From: Lachnoclostridium sp. UBA1308
Lineage (GTDB): Bacteria > Bacillota > Clostridia > Lachnospirales > Lachnospiraceae
Direction: 5' to 3'
Assembly: GCA_002307215.1 (NCBI GenBank)
Contig: DBTU01000003.1
Location: 1-64,000 of the forward strand
Length of the DNA: 64,000 nt
The notes under the pieces are model-generated. The model was not told the DNA's origin, did no database searches, and saw nothing but the letters and a program-made list of their open reading frames with translations. A program made the position numbers and the translations under genes. The number at the start of each line of letters is the position of its first letter. The stretch's first letter is position 1. Below, piece after piece: positions 34,014 to 43,374 of the stretch.

Positions 34014-36470
34014 ATGAATGAAAAATTTACTGAAAATGCAAAAACAGCAATAAATTTAGCCAGGGAGATTGCATATCGTCTGTCACATAATTATATTGGA
34101 ACAGAGCATCTGCTGATAGGACTGATGGAGGTAGAAGGTGTTGCCTCAAGAATTCTCGAAGAAAACGGAGTGACCGTTGAGAAGGTATTGGAGTTGGTTA
34201 ATCAATTAATTGCACCAAATAACGGTGTTGAGATGATGGACGGTGGAAGCTTTACTCCAAGATCAAAACGTATTATGGACCAAAGCCATAAGGAAGCAGC
34301 CAAGTTAAAGGCTCCTTTAGTCGGAACAGAACATATACTGATTGCGTTGATTAAGGAATCGGATTGTATAGCGGTACGTCTTCTGAATACACTGGGAGTA
34401 AATGTACAGAAAGTATATATTGATATCTTAACAGCTTCCGGGGTTGATGTCAGTTCCGCGAAGACGGAGTATTCGGCCGGTAAAGGGACTAAAACAAAGG
34501 GAAAGACCACAGCTACGCCTACTCTGGACATGTACAGCCGTGATTTAACCGAATATGCTAGAGAAGGAAAGTTGGACCCTGTTATCGGTAGGGGAGAAGA
34601 AATTCAGAGGGTTATTCAGATTTTAAGCAGAAGGACAAAGAACAATCCTTGTCTGGTAGGTGAACCGGGAGTCGGAAAGACTGCAGTTGCAGAAGGGTTG
34701 GCTTTAAAGATTATTGAAGGCAACATTCCGGATACAATTAAGGAAAAAAGAGTGGTGACCTTGGATCTGTCAGGTATGGTGGCGGGCTCGAAATACCGTG
34801 GTGAATTTGAAGAAAGAATTAAAAAAGTTATAAGTGAGGTAACCAATGACGGTAATGTATTACTGTTCATTGATGAGATTCATACCATAATCGGTGCCGG
34901 TGGAGCAGAAGGGGCAATCGATGCTTCCAATATCTTGAAGCCTTCCTTGGCACGCGGTGAGCTACAGATACTTGGTGCAACCACCAGAGAAGAGTATCGT
35001 AAATATATTGAAAAGGATGCTGCGCTGGAGAGAAGATTCCAACCTGTAGTTGTTGAGGAGCCCTCCGAGGAGGAGGCTGTACTCATACTCTACGGTTTAC
35101 GTGATAGATATGAAGCACATCATCAGGTACGAATTACCGATGGTGCTCTTGAGGCAGCGGTTAAGTTGTCGAGTCGTTATATTAATGACAGATATCTTCC
35201 GGACAAAGCAATTGATTTAATGGATGAAGCAGCCTCCAAGGTACGCTTAAGTGCATATGCATCCTCGCCTATTATTAAGGATTTGGAGAAGGAAATCAGC
35301 CATTTGGAGGACGAGAAGGAAAAAGCGATTAAAGCGGAAGCGTATGAAAGAGCCGGTGAAATCAAGAAAAAGCAAGAAGAAAAGACAGAAGAGCTTGAAA
35401 AACAGAGGCTAATAGAAGAGAAGGAAAAATCAGAGAAACAACTCGTGGTCAGTGAAAATGAGATTGCCGAGATTGTCGCAAGCTGGACAAAAATACCTGT
35501 GAAGAAGCTGGCCGAGGAAGAGACAGAGAGACTAAAGAATCTGGAAAATATACTCCATAAGCGAGTTGTAGGCCAAGAAGAGGCTGTCGGTGCAGTGGCA
35601 AAAGCGATCCGACGTGGTAGGGTAGGACTTAAGGATCCGAACCGTCCGATTGGTTCCTTCCTGTTTTTGGGACCGACCGGTGTTGGTAAGACGGAGCTTT
35701 CGAAGGCTTTAGCAGAAGCAATGTTTGGCAGTGAGAACTCCATAATCCGTGTTGATATGTCCGAGTACATGGAGAAGCATAGCGTCAGCAAGCTCATTGG
35801 CTCCCCGCCCGGATATGTGGGTTATGATGAAGGTGGTCAGCTTAGCGAGAAAGTAAGACAGAATCCCTATTCGGTAATTCTGTTTGATGAGATTGAAAAA
35901 GCACATCCGGATGTATTTAACATATTGCTGCAGGTACTCGATGATGGTCATATTACAGATGCTCAGGGTAGAAGAGTGAGCTTTAAGAATACCATTATTA
36001 TTATGACCTCCAATGCGGGTGCACAAAATATCATTTCTCCTAAACGACTGGGATTTGCTTCCGTTGTGGATGAAAAAGAAGATTATAAGCGCATGAAGGA
36101 TGGTGTAATGGATGAGGTTAAGAAGATATTCAAGCCTGAATTTATTAACCGAATTGATGAGATTATTGTCTTCCATTCCCTAACGAAGGAAGATATCAAC
36201 AGTATTGTTGTTATCATGATTGCTACGATTGCAAAGAGAATTAAAACTCAAATGGATATTTCGCTTGAAACAAGCGATGCGGTAGTCACCTATATTGCCG
36301 AAGTTGGATTTGATACAAAGTACGGTGCAAGACCTCTTAGACGTGCGATTCAAACCAATATGGAGGATAAACTGGCGGAGGCAATTTTGGCCGGTACGAT
36401 TAAAGAAGGGGATACGGTTCAAATCGAGTACCTTGACAATGAAATAGTAGTTCGGATAAAAAATAAGTAG
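34014..36470 (+). CDS. clpC: ATP-dependent Clp protease ATPase ClpC
   Basis: 818-residue AAA+ unfoldase that feeds substrates to ClpP. Two Clp N-repeats (residues 1-145), AAA-1 with Walker [10 protein letters not shown] and [10 protein letters not shown], a coiled-coil M domain with a UVR-like segment (about 410-480), and AAA-2 with [10 protein letters not shown] and [12 protein letters not shown]. The C-terminal D2-small domain ends with [19 protein letters not shown] precedes the ATG. The 101-base gap after mcsB contains no clear promoter. Confidence 0.97.
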   Translation: MNEKFTENAKTAINLAREIAYRLSHNYIGTEHLLIGLMEVEGVASRILEENGVTVEKVLELVNQLIAPNNGVEMMDGGSFTPRSKRIMDQSHKEAAKLKAPLVGTEHILIALIKESDCIAVRLLNTLGVNVQKVYIDILTASGVDVSSAKTEYSAGKGTKTKGKTTATPTLDMYSRDLTEYAREGKLDPVIGRGEEIQRVIQILSRRTKNNPCLVGEPGVGKTAVAEGLALKIIEGNIPDTIKEKRVVTLDLSGMVAGSKYRGEFEERIKKVISEVTNDGNVLLFIDEIHTIIGAGGAEGAIDASNILKPSLARGELQILGATTREEYRKYIEKDAALERRFQPVVVEEPSEEEAVLILYGLRDRYEAHHQVRITDGALEAAVKLSSRYINDRYLPDKAIDLMDEAASKVRLSAYASSPIIKDLEKEISHLEDEKEKAIKAEAYERAGEIKKKQEEKTEELEKQRLIEEKEKSEKQLVVSENEIAEIVASWTKIPVKKLAEEETERLKNLENILHKRVVGQEEAVGAVAKAIRRGRVGLKDPNRPIGSFLFLGPTGVGKTELSKALAEAMFGSENSIIRVDMSEYMEKHSVSKLIGSPPGYVGYDEGGQLSEKVRQNPYSVILFDEIEKAHPDVFNILLQVLDDGHITDAQGRRVSFKNTIIIMTSNAGAQNIISPKRLGFASVVDEKEDYKRMKDGVMDEVKKIFKPEFINRIDEIIVFHSLTKEDINSIVVIMIATIAKRIKTQMDISLETSDAVVTYIAEVGFDTKYGARPLRRAIQTNMEDKLAEAILAGTIKEGDTVQIEYLDNEIVVRIKNK

Positions 36471-36566
36471 TAGAAATTACTCGATATATCGTATATAATG
36501 AAAGCAGTAATTTATATAAATATAATGTAATTATTTTGATATAAATACAATTAGGAGGATTACACA

Positions 36567-36980
36567 ATGGCAGTTGTAGAAGAGTTAATACGCAAGGAAG
36601 ACGATGGGACATTAAGCTTTGGAAACTATACATTGAATGTGAAATCAAAAATTTCTGATTTCGAACATCAGGGTGATCTTTATAAGGTAAAGACCTATAA
36701 TGAGCTTACCAAGCTTGAGAAAAATGGAATGCTTGTCTACGAATCGGTGCCCGGTACTGCCGTATATCATTTAGATACCATAGGTAATAATATCAGCTTT
36801 GAGGTGACGGGGGATGATTCAGCCCAGATAACACTCGAATTAGAGGCTGAGAAGGATTATGAAATTTTCAAGAATGATGTAAATTTGGGTAAAATGAAGA
36901 CAAATCTGGGTGGAAAGTTAGTACTTAGTCTGGATTTGGGTGAAGATAAAAAGGATTTTATAAAGGTGGTTAAACTATAA
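36567..36980 (+). CDS. Unknown protein between clpC and radA
   Basis: 137 residues, acidic, mostly alternating beta-strand-like segments (LSFGNYTLNVKSKISDF, NISFEVTGDDSAQITLELEAE, LGGKLVLSLDLGEDKK). No signal peptide, membrane segment or catalytic motif. TTAGGAGG precedes the ATG and radA follows after only two bases, so it is a real member of the operon. An 8-bp inverted repeat AAATTACT/AGTAATTT (36474-36512) lies before it. Family not recognised. Confidence 0.8.
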   Translation: MAVVEELIRKEDDGTLSFGNYTLNVKSKISDFEHQGDLYKVKTYNELTKLEKNGMLVYESVPGTAVYHLDTIGNNISFEVTGDDSAQITLELEAEKDYEIFKNDVNLGKMKTNLGGKLVLSLDLGEDKKDFIKVVKL

Positions 36981-36982
36981 CA

Positions 36983-38338
36983 ATGGCTAAAAATAAAACC
37001 GTGTTTTTCTGTAAAGATTGTGGCTTCGAATCGGCGAAATGGATAGGTCAGTGTCCGGGTTGCAAGGCATGGAATTCCTTTGCAGAAGAACCGGTGGCTA
37101 AAAAGAGTGCCAAGTCGGCTGCCATTAAAAACTTTAGCGAGCCACAACTATTGTCAAATATTACAGTGGAGTCGGAATTTAGGATGCAATCCGGTATTGA
37201 AGAATTTGATCGGGTACTCGGAGGCGGGATTGTTCAGGGAAGTCTCGTGCTGGTCGGCGGTGATCCGGGTATCGGTAAATCAACCTTGCTACTCCAGGTG
37301 TGCAAGGAGCTTACCGACAAATCCAAAAAAGTACTATATATATCAGGAGAAGAATCATTAAGTCAGATAAAACTTAGAGCAGAGAGGCTCGGCGTATTTC
37401 ACGGCGAGCTGTTGCTGTATTGTGAAACAGATTTAGAATTAATAGGAAATATAATACATAAACATACTCCTGATGTTGTAGTCATTGATTCTATACAGAC
37501 AATGCACCGGGATGAGATTGACTCTGCACCCGGAAGTGTCAGCCAGGTCAGAGAGGCAACTGCAACATTGATGCAGATAGCCAAGGGTACGGGTGTTACC
37601 ATATTTATCATAGGACATGTAACGAAAGAAGGTACAGTTGCAGGGCCCAGGGTACTTGAGCATATGGTGGATACTGTACTGTATTTTGAAGGAGATAATT
37701 ATGCCGCTTACCGTATTCTGCGTGCGGTGAAAAACCGTTTTGGTTCCACCAATGAAATTGGTGTATTTGAAATGCAGGGTAAGGGACTGGTTGAAGTAAA
37801 AAACCCGTCGGAATTCATGTTAAAAGGAAGACCGGAAGGAGAACCGGGATCTGTCGTCGCAGCCTCCATTGAGGGTACGAGACCGATACTGGTAGAGGTT
37901 CAGGCATTAGTCTGCAGAACTAATTTCAATATGCCAAGAAGAACGGCTGCCGGGACGGATTATAACCGAGTCAACCTGCTTATGGCTGTATTAGAGAAGA
38001 GGGCAGGAATTCAGCTTGCTGATTGTGATGCTTACGTCAATGTGGCAGGAGGAATGCGTGTTACGGAGCCGGCACTTGATCTGGCGATTACCACCGCAAT
38101 TCTTTCAAGCTATCAGAATCTAGCGCTGGATAACAAGACAATTCTATTTGGTGAGGTTGGACTGACCGGAGAGATCAGAGCGGTGAATCTTGCGGAATAT
38201 AGAGTCGCAGAGGCTTCCAAGCTGGGGTTTGAGGTCTGCATTTTACCTCAGGCGAATAAAGAAAATATCAAAGTATCAGGAATTAAATTAATTGGAGTAA
38301 AAAATATTCAGGAAGTAATGGGGATACTTAAGAGATAA
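36983..38338 (+). CDS. radA: DNA repair protein RadA
   Basis: 451 residues. RecA-like ATPase promoting branch migration in recombination. N-terminal zinc finger CKDCGFESAKWIGQCPGC, Walker A GGDPGIGKSTL, the RadA-specific KNRFGST motif near residue 252, and a C-terminal Lon-like domain (GMRVTEPALDLAI). Its position after clpC is conserved in Firmicutes. The start lies two bases after the preceding stop. Confidence 0.97.
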   Translation: MAKNKTVFFCKDCGFESAKWIGQCPGCKAWNSFAEEPVAKKSAKSAAIKNFSEPQLLSNITVESEFRMQSGIEEFDRVLGGGIVQGSLVLVGGDPGIGKSTLLLQVCKELTDKSKKVLYISGEESLSQIKLRAERLGVFHGELLLYCETDLELIGNIIHKHTPDVVVIDSIQTMHRDEIDSAPGSVSQVREATATLMQIAKGTGVTIFIIGHVTKEGTVAGPRVLEHMVDTVLYFEGDNYAAYRILRAVKNRFGSTNEIGVFEMQGKGLVEVKNPSEFMLKGRPEGEPGSVVAASIEGTRPILVEVQALVCRTNFNMPRRTAAGTDYNRVNLLMAVLEKRAGIQLADCDAYVNVAGGMRVTEPALDLAITTAILSSYQNLALDNKTILFGEVGLTGEIRAVNLAEYRVAEASKLGFEVCILPQANKENIKVSGIKLIGVKNIQEVMGILKR

Positions 38339-38372
38339 AATCCACAATCAAGCGGTAACCGGGGGGATACAG

Positions 38373-38825
38373 ATGAAGGATTTGATGAAGGACAGATTAA
38401 TTAATCTTGCAAACGCACAGGAATTTATGGCGGATGCAGCTGATAAAATGGCTAAGTGGGATCAATCTCAGTTAGTTATGGAGAATAGTGCCTTTGAATC
38501 TCTGAATCTCTCAGATGAGGTGTTGAATCTATCAAAAAACGGAAGCCAAATGGTTGGAAGGCTTCTGGAATGCATGCAGTCAATGCTAGAAAATCCCTGT
38601 GAACTGGAACATGAAAAAGTAAAAGTTGTACTGGAGGAGCTGATTAGTTCCTTTGGAAGAATTGATGGGGCATCCGTCAATTTGAACGAGATTTCCCATC
38701 GGATTGAGGCAGAAGCAGCAATTCAAAGGGAGATTGAGGAAGGTATTAAAAAGACACTTAACGAAGTCGCTGAGAGCATAGATTCGGCTACAGCATGTGT
38801 GGAATTTTTAATGTCAGAATTTTAA
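38373..38825 (+). CDS. Helical protein of unknown function
   Basis: 150 residues, almost entirely helical, with long amphipathic segments (LINLANAQEFMADAADKMA, and ISHRIEAEAAIQREIEEGIKK) resembling the coiled coil of methyl-accepting signalling domains but without the signalling hairpin. CCGGGGGGA precedes the ATG. Last gene before a very strong terminator and likely in the radA transcript. A cytoplasmic chemotaxis-like or scaffold role is only a guess. Confidence 0.75.
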   Translation: MKDLMKDRLINLANAQEFMADAADKMAKWDQSQLVMENSAFESLNLSDEVLNLSKNGSQMVGRLLECMQSMLENPCELEHEKVKVVLEELISSFGRIDGASVNLNEISHRIEAEAAIQREIEEGIKKTLNEVAESIDSATACVEFLMSEF

Positions 38826-38865
38826 TACCTGACTCGATAGGATGATTTCAGAATCGTAGAAAATT

Positions 38866-38939
38866 ATCTGTTTTGGTTACCATATAACATGACCTGCTTA
38901 GCGGAAAAAGTCATGCGGTAACCAAAACAGATTTTTTTT
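38866..38939 (+). terminator. Strong terminator of the clpC-radA operon
   Basis: ATCTGTTTTGGTTACC (38866-38881) pairs perfectly over 16 bases with GGTAACCAAAACAGAT (38917-38932). The loop holds a second CATGAC/GTCATG stem, and eight T follow. A smaller hairpin AAAACAC...GTGTTTT with TT tail at about 39004-39030 comes next. Confidence 0.92.
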
Positions 38940-39115
38940 ATGCATTACAAACGGAGTGCTACAATCTTAACAGCATCCTTTTTTACTATAGTTTGTACTA
39001 TATAAAACACTAGTTCGTAGGGTGTTTTTTATCAAGTTGAAGTTTATAATGGTAATATAATACAAATATTGGATTTTGATTGATTTAGGGAATAAAAAGT
39101 CGAGTGGAGGTTACT

Positions 39116-40072
39116 ATGGAACTGATTAGAATTAAGGAAATGGCTGATACGATAAAGGCTAATATTGAAAAAGTAATAATTGGGAAATCTGAGGTTGTAG
39201 AATTATTATTAACAGCACTTACAGCAAATGGTCATGTCCTTCTTGAAGATGTTCCGGGAACAGGTAAGACAGTTCTTGCAAAATCTATGGCTAAATCAAT
39301 TGATGCAAGTTTTAAGAGAATTCAATTTACGCCTGACCTTCTGCCCTCTGATATTACCGGAATGAATTTCTACAATCAGCAGGAAGGAAAGTTTACATTT
39401 CACAGTGGCCCGGCCTTCACCAATATATTATTGGCAGATGAGATTAACCGTGCAACGCCACGAACACAGTCAAGTCTGCTGGAATGTATGGAAGAAAAGC
39501 AGATAACCATAGATGGCGAGACACATGTTCTGGAGAGACCGTTTCTGGTTATTGCGACTCAGAATCCGATTGAAACCTATGGAACATTTCCTCTGCCGGA
39601 GGCTCAACTGGACCGTTTTCTGATGCAAATCAGTCTGGGCTTTCCTGGATTTAATGAAGAAATAGCAATATTGAACCGATTTATTGATAATGATCCGCTA
39701 GAGCAGCTCACTTCGGTCTGTACCAGAGAAGAGCTTGTGAAAGCACAGGAGGCTGTTAAATCCGTATATATCCACCCGGTGTTAATGGAGTATATCATAA
39801 CGATAATACATAAAACCAGAAATCATAAAGAGATCACAATGGGAGTAAGTCCAAGAGGTAGTCTTGCATTACTTAGGTCTGCCCAGGCGTATACGGCTAT
39901 CAAGGGATTATCCTTTGTGTCACCGGAGGCAATCAAATATGTTGCACCTTATGTGCTGTCACACCGGCTGATTGTTAAGACAGCTTTCCAAAAGGGAGAG
40001 GCAGCAATTGAACTGATGAATAAGATTCTGGCGGATATTCCTGTACCTACGGAAGATTTTGAGAAAAGGTAG
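39116..40072 (+). CDS. MoxR-type AAA+ ATPase
   Basis: 318 residues. AAA+ chaperone of the MoxR/RavA class: VIIGKSEVVELLLTAL, Walker A EDVPGTGKTVLAKS, Walker B NILLADEINRATPRTQSSLLE, sensor 1 VIATQNPIE and the MoxR-specific GVSPRGSLAL. GTGGAGG lies five bases before the ATG at 39116; an in-frame GTG at 39104 overlaps this site. It leads a MoxR-DUF58-membrane protein operon, a widespread unit thought to help assemble or mature envelope or metal-binding proteins. Confidence 0.94.
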   Translation: MELIRIKEMADTIKANIEKVIIGKSEVVELLLTALTANGHVLLEDVPGTGKTVLAKSMAKSIDASFKRIQFTPDLLPSDITGMNFYNQQEGKFTFHSGPAFTNILLADEINRATPRTQSSLLECMEEKQITIDGETHVLERPFLVIATQNPIETYGTFPLPEAQLDRFLMQISLGFPGFNEEIAILNRFIDNDPLEQLTSVCTREELVKAQEAVKSVYIHPVLMEYIITIIHKTRNHKEITMGVSPRGSLALLRSAQAYTAIKGLSFVSPEAIKYVAPYVLSHRLIVKTAFQKGEAAIELMNKILADIPVPTEDFEKR

Positions 40073-40078
40073 GCGTAT

Positions 40079-41197
40079 ATGGAGCTGTTATCTGCAATAT
40101 TAGGTGCAATTATTTTGTATCTGATACAAATGTATTTATATAATAAATATTGGTGTCGGAATTTGTCAGTAGACATTGCCTTTTCAAAGGGATATGCGGT
40201 AGAAGATGATGACATGACAATAAAGGAAACTATTGTCAATGATAAATTGCTGCCAATTCCCATACTCAAGATGAAATTTGTCATATCAAGTAGACTGCAG
40301 TTTAGTGATACGGATAATGCAGCCGTATCGGATAACTACTATAGAAATGATATGGTATCAATTATGATGCACCAGAAGCTGATCAGGACACTAACCTTTC
40401 GTTGCAAAAAGAGAGGATATTATAAGATAAATCGGATGGAGGTCATCGGATCTAATCTGTTTCTTTCCAATGAAAACATTTTGGTATATAAAGTGAATAC
40501 GGATTTGTACGTCTACCCAAGACCAATAAACGATATAAGATTCGAAGCAGCCTTTCAGAAAATGCTTGGAACTGTGCTCACCAAGCGCTTTATTAATGAA
40601 GATCCTTTTGAATTCAGAAACATCAGGGAATATCAGTCCTACGATAATCTAAAAACAATTAACTGGAAAGCGTCTGCCAAGACAGGATCGCTGATGGTTA
40701 ATGTTCATGATTATACTTCATCACAGCAGGTCAAGATATTTTTAAATACACAGTCACAGACGCTCATTGACTATAATGTTCTTAAGGAAGAAGGCATTCG
40801 GATTGCTTCAGCCCTCGCAATCATATTTATCAATCAGGGGATTCCTGTTTCTTTCGATACGAACGCAAGAGATATGTTAACAAAGGAGCCGGTTAAGGTT
40901 TTACTTGACTGCGGTAATAATCAGATCAAAACAATTCAGGAGGCTCTGTCACGAATTGATCTGATTCAGGAACCTGAAAATTTTATGACGATATTTAACG
41001 AAGAGTTTTTAAAGGCTGCCGATCATGATTATATCATCATAATTTCGACCTACCATAGAAGCGATTTTCAACATTTTTTGCTATCTCAGCTCAAAAGTAA
41101 GACAGAATATATATGGGTTATTCCGTTTAATCATGAAACTAAGTTACAGGTAGAGGATGGACTTATATCGAAAAGCATGCCAATGGAATTCATATAG
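40079..41197 (+). CDS. DUF58 domain protein
   Basis: 372 residues. One N-terminal membrane segment (LLSAILGAIILYLIQMYLY), a beta-rich middle, then the DUF58 core (EFRNIREYQSYDNLKTINWKASAKTG) and a vWA-like C-terminal domain. Begins seven bases after the MoxR stop. DUF58 proteins are the usual MoxR partners; the biochemical role is not established. Confidence 0.9.
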   Translation: MELLSAILGAIILYLIQMYLYNKYWCRNLSVDIAFSKGYAVEDDDMTIKETIVNDKLLPIPILKMKFVISSRLQFSDTDNAAVSDNYYRNDMVSIMMHQKLIRTLTFRCKKRGYYKINRMEVIGSNLFLSNENILVYKVNTDLYVYPRPINDIRFEAAFQKMLGTVLTKRFINEDPFEFRNIREYQSYDNLKTINWKASAKTGSLMVNVHDYTSSQQVKIFLNTQSQTLIDYNVLKEEGIRIASALAIIFINQGIPVSFDTNARDMLTKEPVKVLLDCGNNQIKTIQEALSRIDLIQEPENFMTIFNEEFLKAADHDYIIIISTYHRSDFQHFLLSQLKSKTEYIWVIPFNHETKLQVEDGLISKSMPMEFI

Positions 41198-41258
41198 TCA
41201 AAACGATTAAGAACGCTAGGTGTACATAAACAAATGTCTATGTTAGGAGGAGCAAGCC

Positions 41259-42551
41259 TTGAATAAACTATACTCGCTTCAGGTCGATATATTGAATATG
41301 ATTTTACGTTTCATGCTGGGTTTCTCGATCATGGGGGCATGTCTTTTGCAATATGCAAAACATACTTCAGACATCTATGGGATATTCGGTCTTGTTCCGG
41401 CATCTGTGATATCGCTGTTAATTGGTAAATTCACAAAACATATCTGGAGTTACTGTGTTATGCAGCTTGTTCTGTTAATCGGATATATTTTTTTGGTACA
41501 GGAACCGATTGTAAGGTTGATATTCTGCGCCTTTATTATATTGAATGCTTTCTTTCAATTTATGACTGCGTTGGGAAAGAGCAGCAGCAATATTCCGTGG
41601 TTTCTTGTTTTTGTTATCGTAGGAATGTATCTGTTATGTAAATATCAGTTTTCTTCGGATATTGGTTTGAACCATTTTTACCTGATATTTGCACTGTTTT
41701 ATCTGCTCATTTATATTCTAAATATGTATTATGTAAATTTTAATAATTATTTTGCTAAGCATGTGGGCGTCTATAAGATGCCGATTAATCAGATAAAAAT
41801 AAGCAATAATTTCTTTATTGCGGTGATCGTCAGTGTGTGCTTTTGTGTCATGCTTTTGTTTACACAGCTTCCGGTAGATAAGCTGTTCCATAATACGTCA
41901 CAACCCAATACAACAATTACAGAGCCAGGCAAACAGCAAAATAATATGGATAGTATGGATACTGTTCCAAATACCGATCTAGAAGGATTAATTCAAGAAT
42001 CTCATCCCGCATCACAAATGCTTGATGTAAAGGCGAACAAGTTCTGGTATTATGCGACTAGGATTATGCTGGCTCTTCTGATAACAGTGGCAAGTGTAAT
42101 TATCATAAAATCAATTATCTATCTTTGTATCCGGTTCTATAAACAATTCTATCGTAAAAAGGCTAGCAATGCTGAGAACCAGATTGAATTTATCCCTCCT
42201 ATGAAAGAGAAAAAGAAGGCAGAGACCAGAAATAAAAAAGTATCAGTAAATATTTTCCGTAGCTTGTTTGTAAAATCAAATAATGATAGAATCAGAAAAT
42301 ATTATTATAAGGCTGTGGCAGAACACGCGAGCAAGGAGACAACACTCGAATATCTTACACCCACTCAGCTATCCACCTACGCTCTCGCCTCTGCAGATAA
42401 ACAGGCAAAGAGAGGGTACATGACAAAGAATGGAGCAAAGGTAACCGATTTGTATGAAAAGGCCAGATATAGTGATAAAGAGTGCACAAGTATGGAGGTT
42501 CAGGAGCTTAGAAGCCTTATCAAAGAAGCACATACCGTGTCAAAAAAATAA
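41259..42551 (+). CDS. Multi-pass membrane protein with DUF4129-like C-terminus
   Basis: 430 residues with about seven N-terminal membrane helices (to about residue 210), an outer loop, a further helix near 270-290 and a cytoplasmic C-terminal domain (about 335-425: YYYKAVAEHASKETTLEYLTPTQLS) like the DUF4129 end of transglutaminase-like proteins. The transglutaminase domain itself is absent. Start is TTG with AGGAGG eight bases upstream. Third gene of the MoxR operon. Confidence 0.82.
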   Translation: MNKLYSLQVDILNMILRFMLGFSIMGACLLQYAKHTSDIYGIFGLVPASVISLLIGKFTKHIWSYCVMQLVLLIGYIFLVQEPIVRLIFCAFIILNAFFQFMTALGKSSSNIPWFLVFVIVGMYLLCKYQFSSDIGLNHFYLIFALFYLLIYILNMYYVNFNNYFAKHVGVYKMPINQIKISNNFFIAVIVSVCFCVMLLFTQLPVDKLFHNTSQPNTTITEPGKQQNNMDSMDTVPNTDLEGLIQESHPASQMLDVKANKFWYYATRIMLALLITVASVIIIKSIIYLCIRFYKQFYRKKASNAENQIEFIPPMKEKKKAETRNKKVSVNIFRSLFVKSNNDRIRKYYYKAVAEHASKETTLEYLTPTQLSTYALASADKQAKRGYMTKNGAKVTDLYEKARYSDKECTSMEVQELRSLIKEAHTVSKK

Positions 42552-42572
42552 GTCCAAACCAGCTAAATATTC

Positions 42573-42601
42573 TTGACAATAGCAACAATTCATTGTAATA
42601 T
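42573..42601 (+). promoter_or_regulatory. Promoter of tRNA-Trp
   Basis: TTGACA (42573-42578), 17-base spacer, TAATAT (42596-42601), 32 bases before the tRNA. Confidence 0.85.
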
Positions 42602-42633
42602 AAGAAAGTGCCTGTGGCACAAACGCTTAATTT

Positions 42634-42706
42634 AGGGGTATAGTTCAGCTGGTAGAATAACGGTCTCCAAAACCGCAGGTCGAGGGTTCAAATCCTTCTG
42701 CCCCTG
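42634..42706 (+). tRNA. tRNA-Trp (CCA)
   Basis: 73 bases. Acceptor AGGGGTA pairs with TGCCCCT with G as discriminator. The D arm is TTCAGCTGGTAGAA. The anticodon loop CTCCAAA (42665-42671) has anticodon CCA at 42667-42669, and the T arm is GAGGG-TTCAAAT-CCTTC. CCA is not encoded. Followed at once by a strong terminator. Confidence 0.95.
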
Positions 42707-42750
42707 TAAATACAAAAAGTTCACACGAGAGTGTGGACTTTTTGTATTTA
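42707..42750 (+). terminator. Terminator of tRNA-Trp
   Basis: TAAATACAAAAAGTTCACAC (42707-42726) and GTGTGGACTTTTTGTATTTA (42731-42750) pair over 20 bases around a GAGA loop with one wobble; the second arm contains TTTTT. Confidence 0.85.
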
Positions 42751-42843
42751 TTAAGTGGCAGTTGGATTTGAGCCCTCGACCTGTGGGGCATAGTCGAAAG
42801 GTCTCGCTTGCGAGACCTTGTTCAACATCCTTCTGCCCCTGTA
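42751..42843. other. tRNA-derived remnants downstream of tRNA-Trp
   Basis: 42755-42783 read on the minus strand resembles the tRNA T arm (CAGGTCGAGGGCTCAAATCC against CAGGTCGAGGGTTCAAATCC), making a roughly 52-bp imperfect inverted repeat with the tRNA end. A perfect AAGGTCTCG/CGAGACCTT hairpin follows at 42799-42820. Then ATCCTTCTGCCCCTGTA (42827-42843) repeats the tRNA 3' end (42692-42708) exactly over 17 bases. Confidence 0.75.
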
Positions 42844-42943
42844 TTTATAAAGAGTCAGTTATTCCATCTCTCGACTAAAATCGAGCACTTTGAATACCTT
42901 TATATATGACTACATATAATACCTCTCATGGAGGTGATATATT

Positions 42944-43171
42944 ATTGGGTCGTTAAATTTCATTCCGTTAGCTGTTTCAAACGTGACAAACACATCATTA
43001 CCAACATTTGGTAGTACTGGTTTTTACCCTGGCATCTTCCGAGTCACAGATGACTATCTATCATCACTCGATTCCGACACGAGGGAATATGTTGTGCGAC
43101 ACACAAGCGAAGATAGATCAAAGGAAGATATTGTTAAATGTATTAATGAATTACACAAAGGGCGCAAGTAA
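42944..43171 (+). CDS. Small conserved-looking protein with probable ATT start
   Basis: 75 residues if it starts at ATT 42944, which has GGAGGTGAT (42930-42938) at ideal spacing. The first conventional in-frame start is GTG at 42983 (62 residues), with no ribosome binding site. Visible sequence: TLPTFGSTGFYPGIFRVTDDY-like beginning (SLPTFGSTGFYPGIF), then LDSDTREYVVRHTSEDRSKED and a terminal INELHKGRK. No known domain. A 3' remnant of a relative lies at 44522, supporting a real gene family. Terminator at 43227. Confidence 0.6.
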   Translation: MGSLNFIPLAVSNVTNTSLPTFGSTGFYPGIFRVTDDYLSSLDSDTREYVVRHTSEDRSKEDIVKCINELHKGRK

Positions 43172-43226
43172 GACTAAGTTAATCTATGTGTTAGGGTAAA
43201 TATGGGAGGACTATACTTTCTTTTAA

Positions 43227-43266
43227 CAAGAAGAGAGTTCATACGTGAGTATGGACTCTTTTCTTG
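43227..43266 (+). terminator. Terminator of the small gene, related to the tRNA terminator
   Basis: CAAGAAGAGAGTTCATAC (43227-43244), loop GTGA, GTATGGACTCTTTTCTTG (43249-43266). The inner part AGTTCATAC/GTATGGACT matches the tRNA terminator's AGTTCACAC/GTGTGGACT with a compensating base change. It is also followed by a degraded tRNA-like T arm on the minus strand. Confidence 0.85.
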
Positions 43267-43374
43267 CCATCTAGTGGGAATATGATTCGAACTCTCGGTC
43301 TGAGAAGTATGGTATTTATTGTCATAAGATATAAAACATGGTATAATTATTAAATTATAATACGGAGGAAAGCA

